This document shows positions 50,824-59,721 of a stretch of DNA of 64,000 nt, piece after piece; position 1 is the stretch's first letter, and each line of letters starts with the position of its first letter. The notes below the pieces were generated by a model. The model did not search any database and was not told where the DNA came from. It saw only the letters and a list, made by a program, of their open reading frames with translations. Position numbers and translations under genes: made by a program. Origin of the DNA: JABDBE01 sp963832245 (lineage in GTDB: Bacteria; Acidobacteriota; Terriglobia; Terriglobales; Acidobacteriaceae); contig CAWHTG010000003.1 in the NCBI GenBank assembly GCA_963832245.1, positions 248,001 to 312,000 of the forward strand. The letters run 5' to 3'.

Positions 50824-51411
50824 CTACCTAAGGGGAAAGCCTGCGATCTTTGTGTAGCGTGAACCTCCTTGCGAGAGCTGACTTTGGTACAAAAAAAACT
50901 CGTGGGCCGTCATGGTACCAAACTCGGGAGTAGGCAGGACGGCCAATTTTTCCTGCAGCCGTTGGAAATTCTTGTTGGGAAGATCGCCTTTGCGCCAGCG
51001 AGGTGCGCCGGAGTGTCCGCCGCCGCGCGCCAACGTCAAGTGCGGAGCGAAAGGGTGATCTTCTTTCGGGATATCGAGGGCGGTGGTGGCCTCGTCGACC
51101 GCTTTCGCTAGAACGGCGAGTTGCGGGCCGGATTCGATTCCCACCCAGAAGACGCGGGCGGCTTTTGCCGTGGGAAAGAATCCATAGCCACGAATTGTGA
51201 TCTCGATGGCCTCGGTGCGGATGCCGGAAAGGACGCGCTTAATTTCTTCTACGGTCTCGATGGGCTTCTCGCCTATGAATTTCAATGTGATGTGCAGAGA
51301 TTCCGGGCGGACCCAGCGGGCGTCCGGCGCGAAGCCGCTCACGCCTTCCACGAAGCGCTGAATGCGCTGGCGGATGGCGGCTTCAATGTCGAGGGCAACA
51401 AAGACTCGCAT
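50824..51411 (-). CDS. thpR: RNA 2',3'-cyclic phosphodiesterase ThpR (LigT)
   Basis: The 195-residue 2H phosphoesterase has the two signature motifs His40-Ile-Thr-Leu (ESLHITLKFIGE) and His124-Leu-Thr-Leu (FAPHLTLARGG). It hydrolyses 2',3'-cyclic RNA ends. The start MRVFVALDIEAAIRQRI is typical. A heptamer repeat (51415-51479) begins 3 nt upstream of the ATG, occupying the place of the ribosome site. Confidence 0.93.
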   Translation of the reverse strand: MRVFVALDIEAAIRQRIQRFVEGVSGFAPDARWVRPESLHITLKFIGEKPIETVEEIKRVLSGIRTEAIEITIRGYGFFPTAKAARVFWVGIESGPQLAVLAKAVDEATTALDIPKEDHPFAPHLTLARGGGHSGAPRWRKGDLPNKNFQRLQEKLAVLPTPEFGTMTAHEFFLYQSQLSQGGSRYTKIAGFPLR

Positions 51412-51414
51412 AAC

Positions 51415-51479
51415 CGTCGTTGGTCGTTCGTCGTTGGTCGTTGGCCAAAACTATCCGCCTGACGACCAACGGCCAACGG
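51415..51479. repeat. Facing heptamer arrays between cinA and thpR
   Basis: Four units of SGTCGTT (CGTCGTT, GGTCGTT, CGTCGTT, GGTCGTT) at 51415-51442 face inverted units CGACCAA, CGGCCAA at 51463-51476. The whole can fold into a hairpin in front of thpR. Same design as 2835-2976 but a different unit. Confidence 0.8.
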
Positions 51480-51491
51480 GCAAGGACCGAT

Positions 51492-52736
51492 CTACATCAG
51501 CTTTCTTCTCACCATGTCCAGCGCCTGCTGGCTGGCAAAGTGGCGGATGCGTTTACGATCTCCGGGAAATTTGCGTTCTACGACTTCGGTTCCTGCGTCG
51601 CTGGCTAGAGCGTGGAAGACCAGTCCAACCGGTTTGGCGTCGGTACCGCCGGCCGGACCCGCGACGCCGGTAATGCCCAAGCCTAAAGTTGCGCCTGTGC
51701 GCCGGCGAATTCCTTCCGCCAAAGCGGCGGCTACTTCGGGGCTCACTGCGCCGTGCTTCTCGATCAATTGCGCGGGAACGTCTACGAACGCGGTTTTCAA
51801 CTGGTTCGAATAAACCACAGCGCCGCCCAGAAAGTACCGCGAGCTTCCGCTGACCGAAGTGATGCGCTCGGCCAGCAAGCCACCAGTGCAGGATTCCGCG
51901 ACGGCCAACGTAGCGTTGCGCATCTGCAAATAGTAGCCGACGATCTGTTCCATGGAATCGCCGTTATCAGAAAAGACGGAGTCCCCAAGCTCTTCTTCGA
52001 TTTTGGCGACCAGTTCATCGACTCGCGACTGAGCTGCTTCAAGCGAAGCGGCGCGAGTTTTGAGATGCAGCTGAATTTCGCCGGCTCCAGCCAGTATCGT
52101 CGTTTGTACATCCGTATAAGGCTTGTAGATAGGCGCCACCCGGGCATCGCACGCCGACTCGCCCAGTCCGGTAATTTTCAGTTCGCGGGTGGCGATGAAT
52201 TGCGGCGGAAGTTTGGTACGCAAGCGAGCGAGGCATTGCTCCTCGAAGAGGGCCTTTAGTTCGTGCGGAGGCCCGGGAAGCAACATGATGATTCTTTCCC
52301 GGCCTTCATATTTCCCGCTCATCCACTGTCCGGGGGCGCTGCCATTGGCGTTGGGCAGGACGATTGCACCGGTGATCACGTCCGCCTGCTTTAGATTGTT
52401 TGCTGCCATCTTCCAACCGCGAGCGGCGAATCGTTGCTCGAGACTAGTGATAATCGCCGGGTCGCGCTGAAGTTCGAGTCCCAGCGCATCCGCGACCGCT
52501 TCCCGGGTGAGGTCGTCCTCAGTCGGGCCGAGTCCGCCCATAAAAATGACTATCTCGGCTCGCGACATAGCGAGACTGGCTGCTCCCGTGAGACGTTCGC
52601 GGCTGTCTCCAACGATAGTCTTGAAGATCACCTCTACGCCAAGCTGATTAAGCTTTTCGGTCAGATAAAGCGAGTTCGTGTCCTGACGAAAAGGTGTCAG
52701 CAACTCGGACCCAATAGCGATGATCTCGGCGTTCAC
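51492..52736 (-). CDS. cinA: CinA-family protein (MoaB-like plus NMN amidohydrolase domain)
   Basis: The 414-residue protein joins an N-terminal MoCF/MoaB-like domain (AEIIAIGSELLTPFRQDTNS, VIFMGGLGPTEDDLTREAVA) to a C-terminal NMN deamidase domain (TLAVAESCTGGLLAERITSV, GATLGLGITGVAGPAGGTDA). The family recycles NMN and cleans up ADP-ribose by-products. It is in the middle of the rimO-to-gpsA minus-strand run. Confidence 0.95.
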   Translation of the reverse strand: MNAEIIAIGSELLTPFRQDTNSLYLTEKLNQLGVEVIFKTIVGDSRERLTGAASLAMSRAEIVIFMGGLGPTEDDLTREAVADALGLELQRDPAIITSLEQRFAARGWKMAANNLKQADVITGAIVLPNANGSAPGQWMSGKYEGRERIIMLLPGPPHELKALFEEQCLARLRTKLPPQFIATRELKITGLGESACDARVAPIYKPYTDVQTTILAGAGEIQLHLKTRAASLEAAQSRVDELVAKIEEELGDSVFSDNGDSMEQIVGYYLQMRNATLAVAESCTGGLLAERITSVSGSSRYFLGGAVVYSNQLKTAFVDVPAQLIEKHGAVSPEVAAALAEGIRRRTGATLGLGITGVAGPAGGTDAKPVGLVFHALASDAGTEVVERKFPGDRKRIRHFASQQALDMVRRKLM

Positions 52737-52814
52737 CAGTAAAAGTGTAAACGATTGGAAGGCAAACGAAGGTCAGGCATGGGTTTTCCCTCATTCACAC
52801 GGCTGGCTCTCAGG

Positions 52815-52835
52815 GCTGAATGCTGAGTGCTGAAT
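52815..52835. repeat. Three tandem heptamers GCTGART
   Basis: GCTGAAT, GCTGAGT, GCTGAAT at 52815-52835, ending 4 nt before the stop codon of the NHL-repeat gene (52840-52842) and followed by GCCTTCAGGCC, a short TTCA hairpin. Confidence 0.75.
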
Positions 52836-52839
52836 GCCT

Positions 52840-53904
52840 TCAGGCCGGGAAATCAGCTGGCTGCAATCCTTGAATGTTCCAGGCAAGATGATGAACAGCG
52901 CTGTTCGTCGCCAAAACTACCGAGCGACCCGGGGCGAAAGCGAGACCGACTAGACCCGCGCCCGCTACGGCCAAAGATGCCTCACCACTCGGAGTGATCT
53001 TGACGATGCCGCGTTTGCCCGAAAGTGATGTGGCCACGTATAGATTGCCGTCCCCATCAAACGCGATGCCCTGGGGACGTCCCAAGCCACGGAAAAAAAT
53101 GGAGACGTTCCCTTGCGGCGTGATCTTGTAAACGCAATCAAAACTGGATGTGGTCGGTCCCGTCACGAACAGATCTCCATGCGGGCCGAAAGCCAGGTGG
53201 TAAGCGGAAATGCTGGGTTCGAGAGTCGCGAAAACGAAGATCTGCCGGTCGGCGCCGATCTTGAAAATGGTGCCGCTGCGGTCGCCCACATAAAGATTCT
53301 CGGCGCGGTCGAAGGCAATGCCGGTGGCGATGCCCATCCCCTCGGCGTAGGAGGACATGGTGCCGTTGGGAGCTACGCGGTATACGGTCCCATCAAAGCG
53401 CGAAGAAACGTACATTTGACCACTACGATCGAAGGCAATCGAAGTAGCGTTCATCAGGTCCGCCAGGAACGGCTTGACGTTGTAATTGGTGTCGATCTTG
53501 TAGATAGCGACGGGAACCTTCTGTCCCCGGCTGCCAGAAAAACTGACGTAGATGTTGCCCTCGGCGTCGAGCGCAGGATTCGTTACCGGGTGCAGATTCT
53601 CGGCAATGGGAACGGCGACCTTGATCTGGTGGGGATTGCTGGAGTGCCCGTTGGTCGAGACTACTATCGGGCCGGAAGAAGCCCCCGGCGGTACGCGAGC
53701 CACCAGGAATTCGTCGGAACTGATCACGACGGCGCCTTCGATTCCGCCAAAGCGCACCCGGGGCCGCCGCAAATCCTGGGGACGCAAGCCGTGACCGGTA
53801 ATTCGTACTTCGCCTCCGGGTAGCGCAGCTGCGGGCACGACCGCTTCGATGTGCGGCTTTCCGTTAACATTTGTCTTGCCCAGCAAGCGGTCAGAAATTC
53901 CCAT
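52840..53904 (-). CDS. IPT/TIG plus NHL beta-propeller protein
   Basis: The 354-residue protein (from the ATG at 53904, MGISDRLLGKTNVNGKPHIE) has an N-terminal IPT/TIG Ig-like domain (about 20-95: PAAALPGGEVRITGHGLRPQ) and a six-bladed NHL/SMP-30-like propeller (ATSIAFDRSGQMYVSSRFDG, ATGIAFDRAENLYVGDRSGT, PQGIAFDGDGNLYVATSLSG). No signal peptide is visible. NHL propellers bind proteins or act as lactonases. It sits between pgpA and cinA; its role there is unclear. Confidence 0.85.
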   Translation of the reverse strand: MGISDRLLGKTNVNGKPHIEAVVPAAALPGGEVRITGHGLRPQDLRRPRVRFGGIEGAVVISSDEFLVARVPPGASSGPIVVSTNGHSSNPHQIKVAVPIAENLHPVTNPALDAEGNIYVSFSGSRGQKVPVAIYKIDTNYNVKPFLADLMNATSIAFDRSGQMYVSSRFDGTVYRVAPNGTMSSYAEGMGIATGIAFDRAENLYVGDRSGTIFKIGADRQIFVFATLEPSISAYHLAFGPHGDLFVTGPTTSSFDCVYKITPQGNVSIFFRGLGRPQGIAFDGDGNLYVATSLSGKRGIVKITPSGEASLAVAGAGLVGLAFAPGRSVVLATNSAVHHLAWNIQGLQPADFPA

Positions 53905-53941
53905 CGCCTTCAACTTCCTCGCGTTGTGACTCCCGCAAAAA

Positions 53942-54490
53942 CTATCGTGGCAAGAGACCGAAATGCAGCGCCATGTGCATCAGGATCAAAGCGTAAAGTC
54001 CAGCTCCGACATCATCTATTACGATGCCCAATCCCTCCGGAAGTTGCTCTAGTTGACGCAGCGGCGGAGGCTTCACGATATCGAACCCTCGGAAAAGTAT
54101 AAAGCCCAGCACCATAGATTTCCACGAGACCGGTACGGCAATCAAAGTGATGAGCTGGCCGGCAACTTCATCGATCACCACGAACTGGGGGTCTTTCAGG
54201 CCAGTAGCCCGAGCCATCTGAGTGGCCGCGGGAATGCCAATGAGCACGGCTGCGGTCGCCAATAAGATTGTGGCGGCGGTCTGCCAATGCGGGTTGATCC
54301 AGCCGTTTAGCAACCACCAAAGTAAAACCGTGGCCGCCGAACCCCAGCTGCCGGGTCCGGGATGGAGAAGGCCTGCGCCAAAGAAAGTCGCAACCAGCTT
54401 GGCCCAGAGCGGAGCGCGGGGGCGGGATGGCGGTCGAGAAGAGGGATCAGAGTCGGTTTGGTTTTTTTGGTCCGACTCAGTCTTCATCAT
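53942..54490 (-). CDS. pgpA: Phosphatidylglycerophosphatase A
   Basis: PgpA dephosphorylates phosphatidylglycerophosphate to phosphatidylglycerol. The 182-residue membrane protein has GAGLLHPGPGSWGSAATVLL, the catalytic DPQFVVIDEVAGQLITLIAV, LFRGFDIVKPPPLRQLEQLP and GLGIVIDDVGAGLYALILM, all family hallmarks. Its first codons overlap the end of yacG by 14 nt. plsY and gpsA further down the run complete a phospholipid theme. Confidence 0.95.
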   Translation of the reverse strand: MMKTESDQKNQTDSDPSSRPPSRPRAPLWAKLVATFFGAGLLHPGPGSWGSAATVLLWWLLNGWINPHWQTAATILLATAAVLIGIPAATQMARATGLKDPQFVVIDEVAGQLITLIAVPVSWKSMVLGFILFRGFDIVKPPPLRQLEQLPEGLGIVIDDVGAGLYALILMHMALHFGLLPR

Positions 54491-54677
54491 CAGAATTATC
54501 CGGCATGCTGTCGGCTGTGTCGTGCACCGGTGATGTGATCACGTACGCTCCGCTCGCCCATTTGCCCAGATCGATCGTGCGGCACCGATCGCTGCAGAAC
54601 GGGAATTCCGCATCCTTGCTCTTCACCGGCTTCTTGCAGGTGGGACATTTCAGCTTAAGAGTGCGCTTACGAGCCAT
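54477..54677 (-). CDS. yacG: YacG zinc-finger protein (DNA gyrase inhibitor family)
   Basis: The 66-residue product has the YacG zinc site Cys11-x-x-Cys14 and Cys28-x-x-x-Cys32 (FPFCSDRCRTIDLGKWASGA), followed by an acidic tail (DNSDDED). In E. coli the protein binds GyrB and inhibits gyrase. It begins 2 nt after the rimO stop and overlaps pgpA, so it is embedded in the operon. Confidence 0.93.
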   Translation of the reverse strand: MARKRTLKLKCPTCKKPVKSKDAEFPFCSDRCRTIDLGKWASGAYVITSPVHDTADSMPDNSDDED

Positions 54678-54679
54678 AG

Positions 54680-56164
54680 CTAGATAATCTTCGCGACCAG
54701 ATCGTAGTCGTGGGCCTCAGTTATCTGGCAGCGGTAGAACTCACCCGGTAGCGGCTGGAGCCCCTCGGGAACGTCGTTCACAAAGACTTTGCCATCGATT
54801 TCGGGAGCGTGCATGGCTGTGCGTCCTTCGAGTAGCAGGTCGCTCTCGTCGGATACTCCTTCGAGCAGCAAGTCAAGTTCCTGGCCGACCAGCGCCTTCA
54901 TTCTCTTCTTGCTGATGCGGCGCTGAATCTGCATCAGGTGTTTGCGGCGCCGCTCGATCTCGCGGGCAGGAAGTTTCTCGTCCAGAGCTAAGGCTTGAGC
55001 CCCTTCCTGATCGGAGTAGCCGAATGCGCCCATCCAATCAAATTCAGCCTGGCGGACGAATTCGCAGAGCTGCTCGAATTCGTTTTCGGTTTCGCCGGGG
55101 AAGCCGACGATGAAAGAAGTTCTCAAGGTGACGCCGGGAATCGTGTTCCGCATCTTTTCAATCGAACGCAGAAAAACGTCCGCGCCCCCGCCGCGTTTCA
55201 TGCGCTTCAGAACCGTTGCTGACGCGTGCTGCAGAGGCACATCGACATAGGCGCAAATCTTCTCGTGAGAGGCGATGGTTTCGAGCAGGCGGCCCGTAAT
55301 CTTATTGGGATAAGCGTACAGGAAACGGATCCAGCGCAAGTCTTCAATGCCAGCCAGTTTTTCGAGCAGCAGCGCGAGCCCGTCCTTGAGCCCAAAGTCT
55401 TCGCCGTAGCAGGTCGTATCTTGTCCGATGAGCGTGATCTCGCGCACTCCGGAGCGGGCCAGGCGCTCGGCCTCGGCGATGACGGATTCAAATCGGCGCG
55501 AGCGGAACTTGCCACGCAGCTGTGGAATGATGCAGAAAGTGCACGGATGATCGCAGCCCTCGGCAATCTTGATGTACGCGGTATACCGCGGCGTGGCTAA
55601 AACGCGAGGCGTTGACTCGTCGTACAGATAGTTGGGCAGATCGGCAATTGCGCCGTCCCATGACTCACGGGAGAAGCGCCCTTGCGCTTCACGAGCGTCG
55701 CCTTCGGGTCGCGATGTCAAAATATTAAATGGGGAAGACTTGGTTGGCGCAGGCGCGACTCCGGCCGCTGCGAGAATCTTGTCCAGTTCGCCGGTGCCCA
55801 CCACGGCGTCAACTTCTGGAATGTTCTTTCGGATATCGTCACGGAAACGTTCAACCAGGCAACCGGCAACCACCAGTTTGCGGGCGCGACCATCAGTCTT
55901 GTGACGCGCCATTTCCAGAATGGTGTTCACCGATTCCTGCTGCGCGCTGGCAATGAACGAACAAGTGTTGACCACAATAACATCGGCGTCTTCGGCGCGA
56001 GGGATCAACTCAGCTCCCGCTTGCTCCAGCATGCCCATCATGACTTCGCTGTCCACCAGGTTCTTGGGGCACCCCAGGCTGACAAAACCGACCTTTGGCC
56101 GAGGCGCGGGTTCAGTGGTTGGTGGCGTGTTCTCGATGGTTGCTGTGGAATTCTGGTGAGGCAT
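54680..56164 (-). CDS. rimO: Ribosomal protein S12 methylthiotransferase RimO
   Basis: RimO adds a methylthio group to an Asp of S12 using two Fe-S clusters. The 494-residue product has the UPF0004 cysteines Cys32 (VSLGCPKNLVDSE), Cys68 (VNTCSFI) and Cys102 (VAGCLVERF), the radical-SAM Cys204, Cys208 and Cys211 (GCDHPCTFCIIPQLRG), and a C-terminal TRAM domain. It is longer than usual (about 440) because of a polar N-terminal tail and an insertion at about 130-190. It heads the long minus-strand run. Confidence 0.95.
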   Translation of the reverse strand: MPHQNSTATIENTPPTTEPAPRPKVGFVSLGCPKNLVDSEVMMGMLEQAGAELIPRAEDADVIVVNTCSFIASAQQESVNTILEMARHKTDGRARKLVVAGCLVERFRDDIRKNIPEVDAVVGTGELDKILAAAGVAPAPTKSSPFNILTSRPEGDAREAQGRFSRESWDGAIADLPNYLYDESTPRVLATPRYTAYIKIAEGCDHPCTFCIIPQLRGKFRSRRFESVIAEAERLARSGVREITLIGQDTTCYGEDFGLKDGLALLLEKLAGIEDLRWIRFLYAYPNKITGRLLETIASHEKICAYVDVPLQHASATVLKRMKRGGGADVFLRSIEKMRNTIPGVTLRTSFIVGFPGETENEFEQLCEFVRQAEFDWMGAFGYSDQEGAQALALDEKLPAREIERRRKHLMQIQRRISKKRMKALVGQELDLLLEGVSDESDLLLEGRTAMHAPEIDGKVFVNDVPEGLQPLPGEFYRCQITEAHDYDLVAKII

Positions 56165-56400
56165 GTAATTTCTCTATTCTAACATTCAGGAACGTCCTCC
56201 TAACGGGCATGCAAGATCGCGCCTGGAGCGTGGAAAAAATCGCTGAAACATAAGAGAATACAGCGCATTGTCAGCACGAGCGAAGCGAGCGATTTCGGTT
56301 CTTGACTACGCCCCGGTTTATCGCCGCTTCGGCACAAGCCCAGGTCGCTCGCTTCCCTCGTGATGACACGTATGTTCTTGAATCGATCAGGAGCCACTAC
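56165..56400. other. Intergenic, repeat-like
   Basis: 236 nt between divergent rimO and the small membrane gene. GCACGAGCGAAGCGAGCG at 56275-56292 and the mirrored GGTCGCTCGCTTCCCTCGTG near 56343-56362 are inverted and look like another short intergenic repeat. Confidence 0.45.
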
Positions 56401-56622
56401 TTGAGTCGACTGACGTGGTTCGGATTGTTTGCCGTCACCGCAATGCTTGTGTGTTATGCCTTTGAGCATCGAAGCCGATGGTTCATTTTGGCATTCGGCG
56501 TTGCATGTTTGCTAGGCTCGGCCTATGGATTTCTCCAAGGCGCTTGGCCCTTCGGAGTGATCGAGGCTATTTGGTCGGCGGTGGCGGTGCGGCGGTGGTG
56601 GCTGGCGGCAAACTCACACTGA
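56401..56622 (+). CDS. Small two-helix membrane protein
   Basis: The start is a TTG at 56401 with AGGAG 7 nt upstream, giving 73 residues (SRLTWFGLFAVTAMLVCYAF). Two membrane helices flank a loop; the C-terminal GFLQGAWPFGVIEAIWSAVA followed by VRRWW is a pattern I recall from unnamed small proteins of Acidobacteriota and Alphaproteobacteria. The open frame extends upstream to 56302, but that part is repeat DNA. Function unknown. Confidence 0.65.
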   Translation: MSRLTWFGLFAVTAMLVCYAFEHRSRWFILAFGVACLLGSAYGFLQGAWPFGVIEAIWSAVAVRRWWLAANSH

Positions 56623-56654
56623 CCATACGGCTTGCCTGCAAAAGCCTGCTGAAA

Positions 56655-56715
56655 GGTGCTCGATTCGTATTAGGGCATCGCTTCAGCGATGCCGCAACCG
56701 CGGGCAAATGATTAA
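56655..56715 (+). repeat. Dispersed repeat with TTCA-loop hairpin, copy 3
   Basis: GCTCGATTCGTATTAGG leads into GGCATCGC-TTCA-GCGATGCC (56674-56693), a perfect 8-bp stem, then GCCTTCAGGC. It matches the leader and hairpin layout of copies at 23839 and 36441, with compensating changes in the stem. Confidence 0.75.
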
Positions 56716-56761
56716 CGCCTTCAGGCGCTGCAGCAGCCTCAGTTCTGAATCGTCCCGCCTA

Positions 56762-58948
56762 TCAACGACGAACCGTCGTTAAGATTTCTTCGTACAGTTC
56801 CGGCAAACGCTGGGCATCCTCAGCCGAACCTCCAAACCGCGCTGACTCGTAGTGCTGGGTGAACGCCGCCATCGGCTCTCGGATTGCATCATCCTGAATA
56901 GCGATCAGGAATTCTGCTGGAGTCTGCGCGGGCGATTTGGACCAGCCTTTTTTTTCGAGCACCCGCGTCATACGTTCATACCAGATGGTTGCGGCCAGGC
57001 TCGGAGATTTTCCTGGATGAGCCGCCAGCCGACGGTTGCGAAGCCCTCCCCATAGTCTTCGCGCGTTCGCTGCTAGAACGAGCAGGAGCGCAACGGCCGC
57101 TCCGGCGAGACTCCACTTCACGGGGGCATCGGACACCGTGTGCTGGGTTCGACGAGCTGCGGCTAGCAACGCTTCATGGTGTCGGCGTGCCCAATTTCGT
57201 GCCCGCTGAATCCATTCCAGACTGTTGCGTGTGGCCTCGCGACCCAGACTGTACTGGTGGCTGGCGTCATAGTTGATGACCCATTCCCGCCAGAATGACG
57301 CCAACGCGTCCAAATACAGCATGCTGCGGCTCCAGCCCGTTTGCATCTGCGCGGGCGCTGCCGGAGTGGGATCAAAGCTCACCCATCCATAACCGGGAAA
57401 ATATGCTTCTACCCAGGAGTGCGCATTGCTGGCGCGAACCAGGTACTGCGAAGTCAGGTCGTTGAACTCTCCGGTGCGGAAACCGTTCACCACTCGCGAA
57501 GGAATGCTCAACGTGCGCAGCATGATGGCCATTGCGGACGCGAAGTACTCGCAATGTCCTTGCTTGCGCTCGAAAAGGAAATTGGCCACAGGATCACGCG
57601 GAACCGCTGGCGGAAGTTGCAGCGTGTATCCAAACTTGGTGCGTAGATACAGTTCCACCGCGGCCGCCTTATCATAATTGTTATCGGCGGAGGCTGTGAT
57701 CTGTTTGGCGAGAGAGATGACGCGACCATCTACCGTCGGCAGTTGTAGATAGTTCAAGAGGATCTCGGGCGGATAATCGTTCGAGGCCGTACGCAAGTCT
57801 CTAGTGCTAGGCTGAGCAATGTCGGACGTAGCCTCGTAGCGGCCGACGGGGTGCTCGGGATCGAGATCAAAGACCGCATCTCCGTTATCCATGGATAGCA
57901 GACGGTAGTTGCCTTGCAAAAGCCTGGCGGTTGGCGCAAGGAAGAAAACGTTGCTGACCAGAGGCTCCATCAAAACGCGGTAATGAATTGGCTGTGCGGG
58001 TTGAGCATGGAACCTTCGCCACTCCGCTTCGGTATGCAACAAGACAAAACGGCCATCGCCCAGACTCGTTACCACGTGCTGTGCGTGAGGGTTGGACCAG
58101 GTTTTGCCGTCGAAGACGTTCAGCGTCACTCCGCGCCACTTCAGGTCGTACGAGCCGTGCGCATCGCCGTCGATCTGGATGTGCATCACCAGTGCGTTGG
58201 AGCGTTGGATCTCGCCGATCTGACCGAGCTGTACCTGGTCGCTAAAGCCAGTGCTGATCTCGCGGCTGCGAGCAAAAGCGCTGAGGTATCCGTTTGATAC
58301 GCGGGGCAGCAAAAAGAAAATAGCCGCAGCGCCCAACATGATCGAGAACGCAATCACGGGCGAGGCTCCAGCTATTGAGAGGGCCATTCGTCGATGGGCC
58401 GATTCGTCACTCGATAAAGTGGCTCGAACGGTGGCTTTGGCAGCGGCGCGCCGCATCTCCAGCAGGATGCAGGTTACGACCGCCATCAGCATGAACAAAG
58501 CAAAAGCCAGCAGAAATGTGCTGTCCACGGTGAGCACCGCTGCGGCGAGCACCATGAGGAAGGAGAGGATGGCGAGGAAATAGTAATCGCGGTCGCGCTT
58601 GGCGGAGAACAGGCGCACCACCATCACGAAAAGTACGAGATGGACCGTGGCGCTGACAAATACGCCTGAAAAAACGAAATAATCCGCAAGATAGAAGGCC
58701 ACGTAACCCAAGGTGAGCGTGGTGGTCCAGCTCTCGGGAATGAGTAAAGTGCGAGCTGTGCTCAGCAGATATGCGCGAAACAGTAGCGCCGTGCCTACGA
58801 GTAGCACCGTTGGGACATCCAGGCCTCCGGTCGAGACCAGCATGGCGAAGCCGCATAGCACGAGCAAATAGAGCGCGATTTCAAAATAGCGCTGGACTGC
58901 CGTGGGCAGTCGGGGCGTCTCGGATTGCAGTCCACCCGCGAGAGTCAT
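56762..58948 (-). CDS. TgpA-like membrane transglutaminase (DUF3488/transglutaminase)
   Basis: The 728-residue protein has five to six N-terminal helices (20-215), a periplasmic transglutaminase-like domain with the catalytic triad Cys466 (RKQGHCEYFASAM), His510 (SNAHSWVEAYF) and Asp526 (SFDPTPA), another helix at about 610-630, and a cytoplasmic tail with a DUF4129-like region (WYERMTRVLEKKGWS). It matches the TgpA architecture. The usual neighbours, a MoxR ATPase and a DUF58 protein, are not here. Family members may crosslink or cleave periplasmic proteins; the substrate is unknown. Confidence 0.92.
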   Translation of the reverse strand: MTLAGGLQSETPRLPTAVQRYFEIALYLLVLCGFAMLVSTGGLDVPTVLLVGTALLFRAYLLSTARTLLIPESWTTTLTLGYVAFYLADYFVFSGVFVSATVHLVLFVMVVRLFSAKRDRDYYFLAILSFLMVLAAAVLTVDSTFLLAFALFMLMAVVTCILLEMRRAAAKATVRATLSSDESAHRRMALSIAGASPVIAFSIMLGAAAIFFLLPRVSNGYLSAFARSREISTGFSDQVQLGQIGEIQRSNALVMHIQIDGDAHGSYDLKWRGVTLNVFDGKTWSNPHAQHVVTSLGDGRFVLLHTEAEWRRFHAQPAQPIHYRVLMEPLVSNVFFLAPTARLLQGNYRLLSMDNGDAVFDLDPEHPVGRYEATSDIAQPSTRDLRTASNDYPPEILLNYLQLPTVDGRVISLAKQITASADNNYDKAAAVELYLRTKFGYTLQLPPAVPRDPVANFLFERKQGHCEYFASAMAIMLRTLSIPSRVVNGFRTGEFNDLTSQYLVRASNAHSWVEAYFPGYGWVSFDPTPAAPAQMQTGWSRSMLYLDALASFWREWVINYDASHQYSLGREATRNSLEWIQRARNWARRHHEALLAAARRTQHTVSDAPVKWSLAGAAVALLLVLAANARRLWGGLRNRRLAAHPGKSPSLAATIWYERMTRVLEKKGWSKSPAQTPAEFLIAIQDDAIREPMAAFTQHYESARFGGSAEDAQRLPELYEEILTTVRR

Positions 58949-59017
58949 GATCCAGTCCTATTGTTGGCGATTCGGCTGCGAAAGGGAAGAGTACGATCGG
59001 AATGTTAGAATTAAACA

Positions 59018-59128
59018 GGTCAGGCATCGGTCCCGCGCGACGCACTCCCGCCAACCCCGCCAGGTCCGGAAGGAAGCAACGGTAACGGGCTCTTGCGTGT
59101 GCAGTGGGTCGCCGGTGTCTGGCTTTTT
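59018..59128 (+). ncRNA. ffs: Small SRP RNA (4.5S type)
   Basis: The conserved apical hairpin CCAGGTCCGGAAGGAAGCAA (59060-59079) is the signature of signal recognition particle RNA (SRP54/Ffh binding loop). The 5' strand GTCAGGCATCGG (59019-59030) pairs with the 3' strand GCCGGTGTCTGGC (59111-59123) to close the long rod, and a TTTTT tract follows for termination. TAGAAT at 59006-59011 is a fitting -10 for a start near 59018. Length about 110 nt fits the Alu-less bacterial form. Confidence 0.93.
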
Positions 59129-59164
59129 CGCTTCAGGTCTCGTCGTTTCCCTGGAACCGCTCAA

Positions 59165-59488
59165 CTACAGGGCATCGATCTTCGCTGCCATGATGAAATC
59201 GCTCTCGGTCAGCCCATCGATCTTGTGAGTCCACAATGTGATTTCGGCTTTGCCCCAGGCCAGCAGAATGTCAGGGTGATGTCCTTGCGCCTCGGCCAGC
59301 GCGCCTACGCGATTCACAAAATCCAGGGCTTGTTTGAAATCGGGAAAGCTGAAGTTACGAGTAATCTGGCGCTCGTTGACCACCTTCCACTTCGGCACTT
59401 GCTGATGCAGCGCTTCCAGTTCTTTTCCTTTGAGCGGCGGGCCGCCGCCGCGGCAGGGAACACAGGTCTTGCTGGCGAGTGATGCCAT
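59165..59488 (-). CDS. Pterin-4a-carbinolamine dehydratase (PhhB/PCD)
   Basis: From the ATG at 59488 (MASLASKTCVPCRGGGPPLK), GCGGAG 6 nt upstream, the product has 107 residues. The catalytic pattern EAQGHHPDI (His70, His71) and LWTHKIDGLTESDF (His88) is intact. PCD enzymes recycle the oxidised pterin of aromatic amino acid hydroxylases and also occur as stand-alone RpsA-type or molybdopterin-linked proteins. The N-terminal CVPC motif is common in bacterial copies. No hydroxylase gene is in the window. Confidence 0.93.
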   Translation of the reverse strand: MASLASKTCVPCRGGGPPLKGKELEALHQQVPKWKVVNERQITRNFSFPDFKQALDFVNRVGALAEAQGHHPDILLAWGKAEITLWTHKIDGLTESDFIMAAKIDAL

Positions 59489-59595
59489 AGAAATCTCCGC
59501 ACACATTGTAGCCGTTCGCCGATCGGGACGCGATGCCAGGTTAATGCTGGCGGGCCGCCGTGGCACGGTCTGCCGAAAGAGCGCAAGCCTAAGAA

Positions 59596-59721
59596 TCACA
59601 TTTGAAACGGTTCGTCAGGATCAGGCTCTCGCACCGGAATATCGGGATTTTCCGGACCCTCTGGCGGTTCCTTGATCGGAGGAGGAGAGGGTTCGGGAAT
59701 TTGTCGCAGGTCGAATTGCAT
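59596..59721 (-). CDS. Possible 41-residue proline-rich protein
   Basis: An ATG at 59721 opens a frame of 41 codons: MQFDLRQIPEPSPPPIKEPP, then EGPENPDIPVREPDPDEPFQ and M. Nearly a third of residues are Pro and most others are acidic. Similar short IKEPP/DPP-rich proteins exist in several phyla in my memory. It lies upstream of the pterin dehydratase on the same strand (107-nt gap). The ribosome site is weak, so this is tentative. Confidence 0.45.
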   Translation of the reverse strand: MQFDLRQIPEPSPPPIKEPPEGPENPDIPVREPDPDEPFQM

